Origin: an uncultured Hyphomicrobiales bacterium
GTDB lineage: Bacteria; Pseudomonadota; Alphaproteobacteria; Rhizobiales; Beijerinckiaceae
Assembly: GCA_903902915.1 (NCBI GenBank)
Contig: CAIUWR010000049.1
Span: 20,471-84,470 of the forward strand
Direction: 5' to 3'
DNA length: 64,000 bases
In this document: piece by piece, positions 41,151 through 49,052 of the stretch
Numbering within the stretch: position 1 is the stretch's first letter
How the letters are laid out: each line of letters starts with the position of its first letter
Made by a program: the position numbers and the translations under genes
The notes under the pieces: model-generated
The model's database searches: none
What the model saw: only the letters and a program-made list of their open reading frames with translations
What the model was told of the DNA's origin: nothing

Positions 41151-41187
41151 ATCGGCATTACCTATGAACGTGATCGGATCTTCCCAT
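41151..41187 (+). promoter_or_regulatory. Possible OxyR-binding site upstream of ahpC
   Basis: Four tetranucleotides, ATCG-N7-CTAT-N7-ATCG-N7-CCAT, occur with exactly the spacing of the OxyR consensus ATAG-N7-CTAT-N7-ATAG-N7-CTAT, with one mismatch in three of the four. It lies 157 bases before the ahpC start, in a 273-base gap that has no gene. AhpC/AhpF are classic OxyR targets, which supports the reading; binding is not shown. Confidence 0.5.
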
Positions 41188-41343
41188 TTTACGGGATTTA
41201 CCATCTGGCCTATGGTCCGCTCGTCTTCAAACAACGACCGAAGGCCAATCATCCCGGGAGGCAGGCTGACCTGAAACATCCGTTTCATGGGACGCTTGTT
41301 TGCGGGGTGCGTGGTCTTTTGCCTGAAACACCGGAGAATTCGC

Positions 41344-41907
41344 ATGTCCCTCATCAACACCCAGATCAAGCCCTTCAAGGCGAGCGCCCTCAAGAATGGC
41401 AAGTTCATCGACGTCAGCGACGCTGATTTTCATGGCAAATGGTCGGTCGTTTTCTTCTACCCCGCCGACTTCACCTTCGTGTGCCCCACCGAGCTGGAAG
41501 ACCTCGCCGACAACTATGCCGCTTTCCAGAAGCTCGGCGTCGAGATCTACAGCGTCTCCACCGACACCCATTTCGCCCACAAGGCCTGGCACGACACCTC
41601 GCCCGCCATCGGCAAGATCAACTACACCATGGTTGGCGACCCGACCGGCACGATCACCCGCAACTTCGACGTCATGATCGAAGAAGTCGGCCTGGCTGAC
41701 CGCGGCACCTTCGTCGTCGATCCCCAGGGCAAGATCCAGATCGTCGAGATCACCGCTGGCGGCATCGGCCGCGATGCGCTCGAGCTGCTGCGCAAGATCA
41801 AGGCCGCGCAATACGTCGCCTCGCATCCCGGCGAAGTCTGCCCCGCCAAGTGGCAGGAAGGCGAGAAGACCCTCGCCCCCTCGCTCGACCTCGTCGGCAA
41901 GATCTGA
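41344..41907 (+). CDS. ahpC: Alkyl hydroperoxide reductase peroxiredoxin
   Basis: A 187-residue typical 2-Cys peroxiredoxin that reduces H2O2, organic peroxides and peroxynitrite in the cytoplasm. The peroxidatic Cys is C47 in F-T-F-V-C-P-T-E and the resolving Cys is C166 in [22 protein letters not shown] is diagnostic of AhpC. It is followed by ahpF, its dedicated reductase, with a hairpin between. Codon use is strongly biased, consistent with high expression. Confidence 0.96.
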   Translation: MSLINTQIKPFKASALKNGKFIDVSDADFHGKWSVVFFYPADFTFVCPTELEDLADNYAAFQKLGVEIYSVSTDTHFAHKAWHDTSPAIGKINYTMVGDPTGTITRNFDVMIEEVGLADRGTFVVDPQGKIQIVEITAGGIGRDALELLRKIKAAQYVASHPGEVCPAKWQEGEKTLAPSLDLVGKI

Positions 41908-41931
41908 GCTTCAATCATCGCCAATAAATCT

Positions 41932-41965
41932 CCGGGCGGGAGCGCCCGCCCGGGGACCCACTTTT
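41932..41965 (+). terminator. Intercistronic hairpin between ahpC and ahpF
   Basis: A 9-bp perfect stem (CCGGGCGGG at 41932-41940, CCCGCCCGG at 41945-41953) with a 4-base loop, then a T5 run about ten bases on. It probably works as a partial terminator or mRNA stabiliser, giving more AhpC than AhpF. Confidence 0.6.
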
Positions 41966-41977
41966 TGGAGCATCGCC

Positions 41978-43552
41978 ATGTTGGACGCAAATCTGAAGAC
42001 CCAATTGCAAGGCTATCTCACGCGCATCACCATGCCGATCGAGTTGGTCGCCTCGCTCGATGCGAGCGAGAAGGGCCAGGAAATGCTGGCGCTGCTGGAG
42101 GAGATCGTTTCCCTTTCCGACAAGATAACGCTTGCCCATGGCGATGACGCCCGCAAGCCGTCCTTCGCGATCCATCGTTTGAACAGCGACGTCGCCGTAC
42201 GCTTCGCCGGCCTGCCCATGGGCCATGAATTCACGTCTCTCGTCCTCGCCCTGTTGCAGGTCGGCGGCCATCCCTCCAAAGAGGCGGCCGAGGTGATCGC
42301 GCAGATCGAGAATCTCGACGGCGACTTCCGCTTTGAAACCTATTTCTCGCTGTCCTGCCAGAACTGTCCGGATGTGGTGCAGGCGCTCAACCTGATGAGC
42401 GTGCTGAACCCCCGCATCCAGCATGTCGCCATTGACGGCGCCCTGTTCCAGGAGGAGGTGGAGAGCCGCAAGATCATGGCTGTGCCGTCCATCTATCTGA
42501 ACGGCGAACCTTTCGCGCAGGGCCGCATGAGCCTCGAACAGATCCTCGCCAAGCTCGACACGGGCGCAGCGGACCGTGCGGCGGAAGCGCTCAAGCACAA
42601 GAGCGCCTTCGATGTGCTCATTGTCGGCGGCGGGCCTGCGGGCGCGGCGGCGGGCGTCTATGCGGCGCGCAAGGGCATTCACACCGGCATTGTGGCGGAT
42701 CGCTTTGGCGGCCAGGTGCTCGACACCATGGGGATCGAGAATCTGATCTCGGTGCCGCACACCGAAGGCCCCAAGCTGGTCGCCGCCATGGAACAGCATG
42801 TGAAGGAATATGACGTCGACATCATGAACCTTCAGACCGCCGTCGAGCTCATTCCCGCAGGGGGCGCGGACGGGCTGGTCGGGATCAGACTGGCGAGCGG
42901 CGCGACGCTGCAATCAAAGACCGTGATCCTCTCCACCGGCGCGCGCTGGCGGCAGATGAACGTTCCGGGCGAAGAAGAGTATCGCAACAAGGGCGTCGCC
43001 TATTGCCCCCATTGCGACGGACCGCTCTTCAAGGGCAAGCGCGTGGCGGTGATCGGCGGCGGCAATTCGGGCGTGGAGGCGGCGATCGATCTGGCCGGGA
43101 TTGTCGCCCATGTCACCTTGATCGAATTCGACACGGCTTTGCGCGCCGACGCCGTGCTGCAAAACAAGCTGCGCTCGCTCAAGAATGTCACCATCCTCAC
43201 CCATGCGCAGACCACGATGGTGCATGGCGACGGCGCCAAGGTGATCGGCCTCGCCTACAAGGATCGCAAGAGCGGCGAGGAGCATCGCGTCGAGCTGGAA
43301 GGCATCTTCGTGCAGATCGGCCTCGTGCCCAACACCGAATGGCTGAAGGGCGTCGTGGCCCTGAGCCCGCGCGGCGAGATCGAAGTGGACGCGCGCGGCC
43401 AGACCTCCGTACCCGGCGTCTTCGCGGCGGGCGACGCGACGACCACACCCTTCAAGCAGATCGTCATCGCGATGGGCGAAGGCGCGAAGGCTTCGCTCTC
43501 GGCCTTCGATCATCTGATCCGCATGGCGCCGGCGATGGAAACGGCGGCCTGA
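41978..43552 (+). CDS. ahpF: Alkyl hydroperoxide reductase flavoprotein
   Basis: A 524-residue NADH-dependent disulfide reductase that recycles AhpC. The N-terminal double thioredoxin-fold domain carries C127-Q-N-C130. The FAD loop [10 protein letters not shown] is near 215-225, and the redox-active C343-P-H-C346 lies in the thioredoxin-reductase-like domain. [12 protein letters not shown] is the NAD loop. The start at 41978 has a GGAG site; the longer upstream frame is out-of-phase ahpC sequence. Confidence 0.96.
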   Translation: MLDANLKTQLQGYLTRITMPIELVASLDASEKGQEMLALLEEIVSLSDKITLAHGDDARKPSFAIHRLNSDVAVRFAGLPMGHEFTSLVLALLQVGGHPSKEAAEVIAQIENLDGDFRFETYFSLSCQNCPDVVQALNLMSVLNPRIQHVAIDGALFQEEVESRKIMAVPSIYLNGEPFAQGRMSLEQILAKLDTGAADRAAEALKHKSAFDVLIVGGGPAGAAAGVYAARKGIHTGIVADRFGGQVLDTMGIENLISVPHTEGPKLVAAMEQHVKEYDVDIMNLQTAVELIPAGGADGLVGIRLASGATLQSKTVILSTGARWRQMNVPGEEEYRNKGVAYCPHCDGPLFKGKRVAVIGGGNSGVEAAIDLAGIVAHVTLIEFDTALRADAVLQNKLRSLKNVTILTHAQTTMVHGDGAKVIGLAYKDRKSGEEHRVELEGIFVQIGLVPNTEWLKGVVALSPRGEIEVDARGQTSVPGVFAAGDATTTPFKQIVIAMGEGAKASLSAFDHLIRMAPAMETAA

Positions 43553-43568
43553 TCCATTGAAAATAATG

Positions 43569-43603
43569 CGCCGGGCGACTTTTCAAAAGCCGCCCGGCGT
43601 TTC
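43569..43603. terminator. Bidirectional terminator after ahpF
   Basis: A 9-bp outer stem (CGCCGGGCG at 43569-43577, CGCCCGGCG at 43591-43599) encloses an inner CTTTT/AAAAG stem, followed by TTTCC on plus. It lies between the convergent ahpF and hydrolase genes. Confidence 0.7.
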
Positions 43604-43606
43604 CAA

Positions 43607-44500
43607 TTAGTGACCCTGCGCCGGCGCGGCGGGTTCCCCATGCACGGGGAAGAAGGTCGCGAGCCACGAAGTCACCACCTCATGCACGCGCAGATTATGC
43701 TCCGCGAACATGAAATGATCGGTGCCTGAGAAGAGATGCATTTCGGTGGGCGAGCCCGCGCGCTTGAACATTTCGATGGTCTGCGAGGTCGGGGTCACGG
43801 AATCAACCGAGCTGTGCATCAACAAGACGGGGCGCGGCGCGATGCGGCCGATCATGTCCTCGGCGCGGAAATCATACATGCTCTGCGCGGTCTCGACCGG
43901 CATTTGCATGGAGGACTTTTCGATCACATGGCCGCGCAGATGCGCGGGAATCGGCACGATGTCATAGCGCGACACCATCATCGACTCGCCGGTGCGCTCG
44001 AGATGGGCGCGGCCCTCCTCCAGCATCGCCAGAAATGTCGGGAAATTGTCGCCATGCTGGCCTTCGAATTTGGTGGCGCCATTGCCCCATCCGGAGGCCG
44101 CGACACATGCGGCGAAACGCTCGTCGAGGCCTGCGGTATAGACGCTGACCGCCGCCCCAAAACTGCTGCCCATGACGCCGATGCGCGCGGGATCCACATG
44201 GGGATGGCCCTGCAACATGGACATCGCGTTGCGCGTATCGGAAACTTGCTCAAGACAGATGAGGCGACCATGCTCGCCCTCGCTCTCGCCGCAGCCACGC
44301 ATGTCGAAGCGCAGGGCCACATAGCCAAGCCGATTGAGCATGGCGGCGGGCGTCACCACATTGCCGGCCTTTTTCGTGCTGCCGAAGCCGTGGAGAATGA
44401 TGAAGGCGGGGCGCTTTTCGCCGGGCGCAAGCCCTTCAGGCAAACTGATCGTCGCCGAAAGCTTCAGTCCATCGGACATGAAGGTGAGATTCTGTTCCAC
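43607..44500 (-). CDS. Alpha/beta hydrolase, dienelactone hydrolase/peptidase-like
   Basis: A 297-residue cytoplasmic alpha/beta hydrolase. The oxyanion region is I-I-L-H-G-F-G, the nucleophile S113 is in G-S-S-F-G-A, an Asp lies in S-S-V-D-S-V-T, and the His is in G-T-D-H-F-M-F. F-D-M-R-G-C-G-E-S is typical of hydrolases acting on esters or acyl groups. The GTG start at 44500 has a GGAG site eight bases upstream; ATG 44479 is an alternative. Substrate is unknown. Confidence 0.85.
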   Translation of the reverse strand: MEQNLTFMSDGLKLSATISLPEGLAPGEKRPAFIILHGFGSTKKAGNVVTPAAMLNRLGYVALRFDMRGCGESEGEHGRLICLEQVSDTRNAMSMLQGHPHVDPARIGVMGSSFGAAVSVYTAGLDERFAACVAASGWGNGATKFEGQHGDNFPTFLAMLEEGRAHLERTGESMMVSRYDIVPIPAHLRGHVIEKSSMQMPVETAQSMYDFRAEDMIGRIAPRPVLLMHSSVDSVTPTSQTIEMFKRAGSPTEMHLFSGTDHFMFAEHNLRVHEVVTSWLATFFPVHGEPAAPAQGH

Positions 44501-44586
44501 GTGTTCGCTCCATCAGGCGCCTGAGTCTCAGGCGTTCTAATGCAATTTCACGCGGAAGGGGACTCTGCCTGAATACGAGATACGAA

Positions 44587-44616
44587 CCACCCCGGAGGAG
44601 GCCGCCGCCGGGGTGG
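44587..44616. other. Hairpin in the gap upstream of the alpha/beta hydrolase
   Basis: A 9-bp perfect inverted repeat (CCACCCCGG at 44587-44595, CCGGGGTGG at 44608-44616) with a 12-base loop. No T-run follows. It lies in the 285-base gap (44501-44785), in which no gene is seen. It could be an RNA structure or protein site for the hydrolase promoter. Confidence 0.4.
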
Positions 44617-44745
44617 CCGTGATCTCGGCCCTACGCAATACTCATATGAGCCATGCGCAAGCTGTGCGAATTTGATTAAAAAAACATCAAGCGGAGAACC
44701 GACCGCATTCTCATCCTGTGACAGTTTTGGGAATCGACGAAAAGG

Positions 44746-44777
44746 GCCGGGCCTCGCCGTCATGGCGAGGGTCCGGC
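44746..44777 (-). terminator. Terminator after the small secreted protein gene
   Basis: A long GC-rich hairpin with arms 44746-44758 and 44764-44777 (one bulge) is followed on the minus strand by TTTT. It starts eight bases after the stop of the minus-strand gene ending at 44786. Confidence 0.65.
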
Positions 44778-44785
44778 GCTGCGTT

Positions 44786-45070
44786 TTAGTAACGGCAAAC
44801 TCTGCGCATCCCGTAAGGCGTGCGGCGCATGAAGCAGCCGGGGCCTGCATGGCGCGGCGGACCATATCCGCGCGGCCCGAAATTGGGACGACAGCCGCCC
44901 GCGGGGCCACGATGCATGCCCGGCCCGCAGCCCTGCGCCACAAGGGTGATATCCAATGCGCCAACATTGGGCTCGCCGCCCAGGGGCATGGCCTGCGCCG
45001 CCCCGCCAAGCCCCGCCAACCCGAGCGCCACGGCGAAGCTGAAACCCAAACCAATCAAGCCTGACTTCAT
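44786..45070 (-). CDS. Small secreted Gly-rich protein, GCG/CRPN type
   Basis: A 94-residue protein with a clear Sec signal peptide (M-K-S-G-L-I-G, hydrophobic core, cleavage near A-A-Q-A). The mature part has the sequence G-C-G-P-G-M-H-R-G-P-A-G-G-C-R-P-N, recalled as the GCG/CRPN domain of short alphaproteobacterial secreted proteins. It continues with Gly/Pro/Arg-rich sequence and ends R-R-V-C-R-Y. Four cysteines remain after cleavage. An AGGAGG site precedes the start. Function is unknown. Confidence 0.75.
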   Translation of the reverse strand: MKSGLIGLGFSFAVALGLAGLGGAAQAMPLGGEPNVGALDITLVAQGCGPGMHRGPAGGCRPNFGPRGYGPPRHAGPGCFMRRTPYGMRRVCRY

Positions 45071-45268
45071 TTGCGTCCTCCTGTGCAAGAGACGAAGATG
45101 AACGGCCTGTGTCGCGGCGGGTTCCCGTTTGGGCCGGACCGCCGCCAACCCAGCCCCCGATGGAAATTCCGCCGATGGGGCGCGTTCTGGCGGCTTTAAG
45201 CGCGGCGGCTTTGACAGCGTGGCCCCCAGCCTGCAAGAAGCATGGCCCCTTTTCCGCCGAGTCCCACC

Positions 45269-46297
45269 ATGGCCGCTTCCACCTCCACGCCCCTGCGCGA
45301 TCTCCTCACCCTGCGCGATCTGCTGCGCTGGACCATCAGCCGGTTCAATGCGGCGAAGCTCGTCTATGGCCACGGCACGACGACGGCGCTGGACGAGGCG
45401 GCCTTCATCATTCTGGAGGCCCTGCATCTGCCCATCGACCAGCTGGAGCCGTTTTTCGAGGCGCGTCTGCTGGAGGACGAGCGGCGACGGATCATCGACC
45501 TTGTCGAGGCGCGCATTTCCACCCGCAAGCCCGCCTCCTATCTGCTCAACAAGGCCTATGTGGGCTCCGTGCCTTTCTTCGTGGATGAGCGGGTGATCGT
45601 GCCGCGTTCCTTCATCGGGGAGCTGCTGCGCATGGACCATTTCGCGGGCGGGCCGGGCTCGCTGGTCAAGGATCCTTTCGCGGTGCGCAGCGTGCTGGAT
45701 CTGTGCACCGGCTCCGGCTGCCTGGCGATTCTCGCAGCCAAACATTTCCCCGCGGCGGAGGTCGACGCCGTCGATTTGTCGGAAGCCGCGCTGGAAGTGG
45801 CCAAGATCAATGTGGAGGCCAGCGGCGAGGGGGAGCGCATCAGCCTCCACCATGGCGATCTGTTCAAGCCGCTCAAGGGGCGGCGCTATGATCTCATCAT
45901 CACCAATCCGCCCTATGTGGGCGAAGAAGTGATGGGCGAGCTGCCTCCGGAATTCGCGGCGGAACCGGCCATGGCGCTGGCGGGCGGCGGCGATGGGCTC
46001 GATCTGGTGCGCAGGCTCATCCTGGAAGCGCCCGACCATCTGGAGGTCGGCGGCGGGATCATCTGCGAAATCGGCGAAGATCGCGAGATCCTCGAAAGCG
46101 ACTTCCCCGATCTGCCCTTCCTGTGGCTCGATACGGAAGAGAGCGCGGGCGAGGTGTTCTGGCTGTCGGCCGCCGATCTTGGCGTCAAACCCCCGCCACG
46201 TGCAGCAGGAAAAACACCAGCGCCCCGCAGCCGATCAAAAGCAAGGGATGCAGCTTCGGCCGCCACATCAAAAGCCCGGCGACCAGCGCGACGGTGA
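45269..46297 (+). CDS. prmB: Ribosomal protein L3 glutamine methyltransferase
   Basis: A 342-residue HemK/PrmB-type SAM enzyme that methylates a Gln of ribosomal protein uL3. The SAM loop is D-L-C-T-G-S-G-C-L-A-I near 144-154, and the substrate-binding N-P-P-Y is at 213-216. The N-terminal L-R-D-L-L-R-W-T-I-S-R-F and V-P-R-S-F-I-G-E-L are specific to PrmB rather than PrmC. ATG 45242 is an alternative start. The basic C-terminal tail of about 38 residues (rich in Arg, Ala, Lys, Pro) lies wholly opposite the convergent CHR gene, an overlap of 113 bases. Confidence 0.88.
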   Translation: MAASTSTPLRDLLTLRDLLRWTISRFNAAKLVYGHGTTTALDEAAFIILEALHLPIDQLEPFFEARLLEDERRRIIDLVEARISTRKPASYLLNKAYVGSVPFFVDERVIVPRSFIGELLRMDHFAGGPGSLVKDPFAVRSVLDLCTGSGCLAILAAKHFPAAEVDAVDLSEAALEVAKINVEASGEGERISLHHGDLFKPLKGRRYDLIITNPPYVGEEVMGELPPEFAAEPAMALAGGGDGLDLVRRLILEAPDHLEVGGGIICEIGEDREILESDFPDLPFLWLDTEESAGEVFWLSAADLGVKPPPRAAGKTPAPRSRSKARDAASAATSKARRPARR

Positions 46298-46727
46298 ACC
46301 AGCTGAGCGGCCCGGTCTGGCCGAGACGCAACAGCGCCAGAATCCCTGAAAAAATGAGCCCGGCGGCGACCGGCGAGAGCCCCGCCTCGATGGCGCGGCG
46401 CCAGGGCTTGCCGCGATGGCGGTTCCACACCCGCGCGGCCCCATAGCACAGCACCGACGAGGGCAGATAGAGCGCCACCGTCGCCAGCAGGGCGCCGCCA
46501 AAGCCCGCGACCTTCCAGCCGATGAGCGGCGCCAGCATGGAGCCTGGCCCCGGCGCCAGACGCGCGATGGCGAAAAGATCAATGAATTCGCGCGGCGTCA
46601 TCCAGGCCCGCAGCTCCACGGTCTCATGCTGCAAGGGCGCGTAAATGCCGGTCGCCCCGCCGATGGCGGCGATGGACAGGGGCGCGAGAATCGCGACAAG
46701 CGCGAAATAGATGTTCTCATCCTTCAT
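46185..46727 (-). CDS. CHR-family (chromate transporter-like) half-protein, second subunit
   Basis: A 180-residue membrane protein equal to one CHR domain. It shows I-G-G-A-T-G-I-Y, W-M-T-P-R-E-F-I-D-L-F and the motif L-A-P-G-P-G-S-M-L-A-P-L-I-G. It has about five or six hydrophobic segments. It overlaps the first CHR gene by 11 bases; the pair should act together like a split ChrA. CHR proteins are anion transporters linked to chromate efflux; the true substrate of such short pairs is uncertain. Start at 46727 (M-K-D-E-N) gives the normal short-CHR length. Confidence 0.85.
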   Translation of the reverse strand: MKDENIYFALVAILAPLSIAAIGGATGIYAPLQHETVELRAWMTPREFIDLFAIARLAPGPGSMLAPLIGWKVAGFGGALLATVALYLPSSVLCYGAARVWNRHRGKPWRRAIEAGLSPVAAGLIFSGILALLRLGQTGPLSWFTVALVAGLLMWRPKLHPLLLIGCGALVFFLLHVAGV

Positions 46728-47274
46728 GGCGGCGCCCCAGATAATAGCTGACCAGCACGCTGATGGGCGCAACCACCGCCACGACGCCCAGCATGGGCCA
46801 GCGCAGCACGCCAACCCCCACGAAGGTCACCAGCATGGCGAGCGCCGGCGCGACGCCTTTGACCGCGCCGCGCCCCGCCGAGATCCCCATGCGCGCCAGC
46901 ATGCCCAGCGCCACCGCCGCGACGCCCTCCATGATCGACTGAACGCCGTCCCAGCCCACGACCCATTTGTAAAGGACGCTCGCTAGAATCACCGCGAAGA
47001 AGGGCCCCGTGAGCATGGCCGTGATGGCGGCGGCGGCGCCCCATGCGCCGCGCAGCCGCTGGCCCACGAAAATCGCCGTATTGGTGGAGTTCACCCCCGG
47101 CAGGATCTGCGACAGGGCGAGGCCCGACAGAAACTCTTCGTTGGACATCCAGCCACGCACAAGCACGACTTCGCGATGAATCCAGCTGGTGAGCTGACCG
47201 CCGAAGCTGAACAGCCCGATACGGAAGAACAGCGCGTAAATGGTGGCGAGCGGAACGGGAGGCGGCTGATCCAT
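46717..47274 (-). CDS. CHR-family (chromate transporter-like) half-protein, first subunit
   Basis: A 185-residue membrane protein with one CHR domain. It shows F-S-F-G-G-Q-L-T-S-W-I, W-M-S-N-E-E-F-L-S-G-L-A and Q-I-L-P-G-V-N-S-T-N-T-A-I-F-V-G, aligning in order with the motifs of its partner. In the usual G-G-P motif, Pro is replaced by Gln. It is first in the two-gene operon and divergent from the MmgE/PrpD gene about 200 bases away. Confidence 0.85.
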   Translation of the reverse strand: MDQPPPVPLATIYALFFRIGLFSFGGQLTSWIHREVVLVRGWMSNEEFLSGLALSQILPGVNSTNTAIFVGQRLRGAWGAAAAITAMLTGPFFAVILASVLYKWVVGWDGVQSIMEGVAAVALGMLARMGISAGRGAVKGVAPALAMLVTFVGVGVLRWPMLGVVAVVAPISVLVSYYLGRRHEG

Positions 47275-47480
47275 CGAGCGGCGGTTTCCTCAACCTGATG
47301 TGCGATGTCCCCACCATAAAGGCGGCCGCCGCACATGCAACGCGTAACGGCTGCGCTCTTGCCCCTTCGCGCCAATGTGGCTATGCCCCCGGTGGAGGCG
47401 GAAGGGGGCCGGGCGGACAGGCGCCGCCGGGCAAATTCCTCACGCAACAAGATCATAAACGCAGTGAAAAGGAACCCGCC

Positions 47481-48824
47481 ATGTCACAAGAAGTCACCCG
47501 CACGCTCGCCCGCTGGGTTGTGGGCTCGCGCCTCGCTGATATTCCCGCAGCCGTGCGCCAGTCGGGCGTCTCCTCCTTCCTGAACTGGATGGGTTGCGCA
47601 GTCGGCGGCTCGCAACATGAAACGCTGGACCGCGCCATCGCCGCGCTGGCTCCCTTCGCTGGCCCCGCCCAAGCGACCATCCTGGGCCGTCGCGAGCATT
47701 TCGACGTGATGCACGCCGCCTTGCTGAACGGCATTTCCAGCCATGTGTTCGACTTCGACGACACCCACCTCAAGACCATCATCCATCCCGCAGGCCCCAT
47801 CGCATCGGCCGTGCTGGCGCTCGCCGAATATCAGCCCGTGAGCGGCGCCGAACTGCTGCACGCCTTCATCATCGGCGTTGAAGTCGAGTGCCGCATCGGC
47901 AACGCGGTCTATCCCGCCCATTATGACATCGGCTGGCACATCACCGGCACGGCGGGCGTGTTCGGCGCGGCTGCGGCGGCTGGCAAACTGCTCGGCCTCG
48001 ACGAACAGCAGATGACCTGGGCGCTGGGCATCGCCGGAACGCAGTCGGCCGGCTTCCGCGAAATGTTCGGCACCATGTGCAAGAGCTTCCATCCCGGCCG
48101 CGCCGCGCAGAACGGCATCGCCTCGGCGTTGCTGGCCAAGCAGAACTTCACCAGCTCCAATCGCGTGCTGGAAGCCCCGCGCGGCTTCGCCCATGTCATG
48201 TCGGTCGCGCGCGACTTCAACGAGATCACCGGGGATCTCGGCGTCGTGTGGGAAACCGCGCTGAACTCCTACAAGCCCTTCGCATGCGGCATCGTCATTC
48301 ATCCCTCCATCGACGGCTGCATCCAGCTGCGCAACGAGCATGGGATCAAGGCCGAGGACATTGCTAAAATCGACCTCATCGTCGATCCGCTCGTGCTGGA
48401 GCTCACCGGCAAGCGCACGCCGCAGACGGGCCTTGAAGGCAAATTCAGCGTCTATCATTCCTGCGCGGCGGCCATCATCTATGGCGCGGCGGGCGAGAAC
48501 GAATATGGCGACGCCATCGTGCGCGATCAGCGCGTCATCACCCTGCGCGACAAGGTCGAAGCTGTGGCGAAGGACGACATCAACGAGGACGAGGCCTATC
48601 TCACCATCACCCTCAACGATGGCCGCGTGCTGACAAAGCATGTGGAACACGCCATCGGCAGCATCGAAAAGCCGATGAGCCGCGAACAGCTGATCGCCAA
48701 GTTCGACAGCCTGGTGCGCGATGTGTTGCCCGTGGAGCGCGCCGACGCCTTGCGTGAACTGTGCTGGAACATGGAAAGCCTCGCGGACGCTGGCGATCTC
48801 GCACGCGCCGCAGCCATGATCTGA
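47481..48824 (+). CDS. MmgE/PrpD family protein
   Basis: A 447-residue protein of the MmgE/PrpD fold, which includes 2-methylcitrate dehydratase, cis-aconitate decarboxylase and iminodisuccinate epimerase. Visible family segments are L-N-G-I-S-S-H-V-F-D-F-D-D-T-H, A-G-T-Q-S-A-G-F-R-E and K-S-F-H-P-G-R-A-A-Q-N-G. The start at 47481 has an AAAAGGA site. There are no prpB/prpC genes next to it, so a methylcitrate role is not supported by context; the substrate is open. Confidence 0.88.
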   Translation: MSQEVTRTLARWVVGSRLADIPAAVRQSGVSSFLNWMGCAVGGSQHETLDRAIAALAPFAGPAQATILGRREHFDVMHAALLNGISSHVFDFDDTHLKTIIHPAGPIASAVLALAEYQPVSGAELLHAFIIGVEVECRIGNAVYPAHYDIGWHITGTAGVFGAAAAAGKLLGLDEQQMTWALGIAGTQSAGFREMFGTMCKSFHPGRAAQNGIASALLAKQNFTSSNRVLEAPRGFAHVMSVARDFNEITGDLGVVWETALNSYKPFACGIVIHPSIDGCIQLRNEHGIKAEDIAKIDLIVDPLVLELTGKRTPQTGLEGKFSVYHSCAAAIIYGAAGENEYGDAIVRDQRVITLRDKVEAVAKDDINEDEAYLTITLNDGRVLTKHVEHAIGSIEKPMSREQLIAKFDSLVRDVLPVERADALRELCWNMESLADAGDLARAAAMI

Positions 48825-48832
48825 CAAGCCAA

Positions 48833-48877
48833 ATGGCCGCGCTCGCCCGGGCGCGGCCATGACGACCATTTTTCAAA
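48833..48877 (+). terminator. Terminator after the MmgE/PrpD gene
   Basis: A 10-bp perfect stem (ATGGCCGCGC at 48833-48842, GCGCGGCCAT at 48851-48860), then GACGACC and a T5 run. Confidence 0.8.
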
Positions 48878-48899
48878 TTTTCATCTTCAAATTTTCATC
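48872..48899. repeat. Tandem 14-bp AT-rich direct repeat
   Basis: Two perfect adjacent copies of TTCAAATTTTCATC (48872-48885, 48886-48899), just past a terminator and about 150 bases before the HWE kinase. It stands out as AT-rich in GC-rich surroundings. Confidence 0.7.
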
Positions 48900-49052
48900 A
48901 TGGATGGCCGCGTCCCGCAGGGGATCCGCGCGCGGACGGCCAAGCCCCTGCTTGAAAGTGGGGCGCAACAAGCGTCTTCTTGATCAGAGGAAGCTCACGA
49001 ACCACGGATGACGCTGCAAAGCTGAACCTTGGCCTGCCAGGGCGTTGCGCTC

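Noticed and set aside
46711..47317. Additional frames in the CHR region
   Set aside because: They are out-of-phase copies of the two CHR genes with atypical His/Arg content.
47481..48824. Naming the MmgE/PrpD gene prpD
   Set aside because: No methylcitrate-cycle neighbours are present and the family has several activities.
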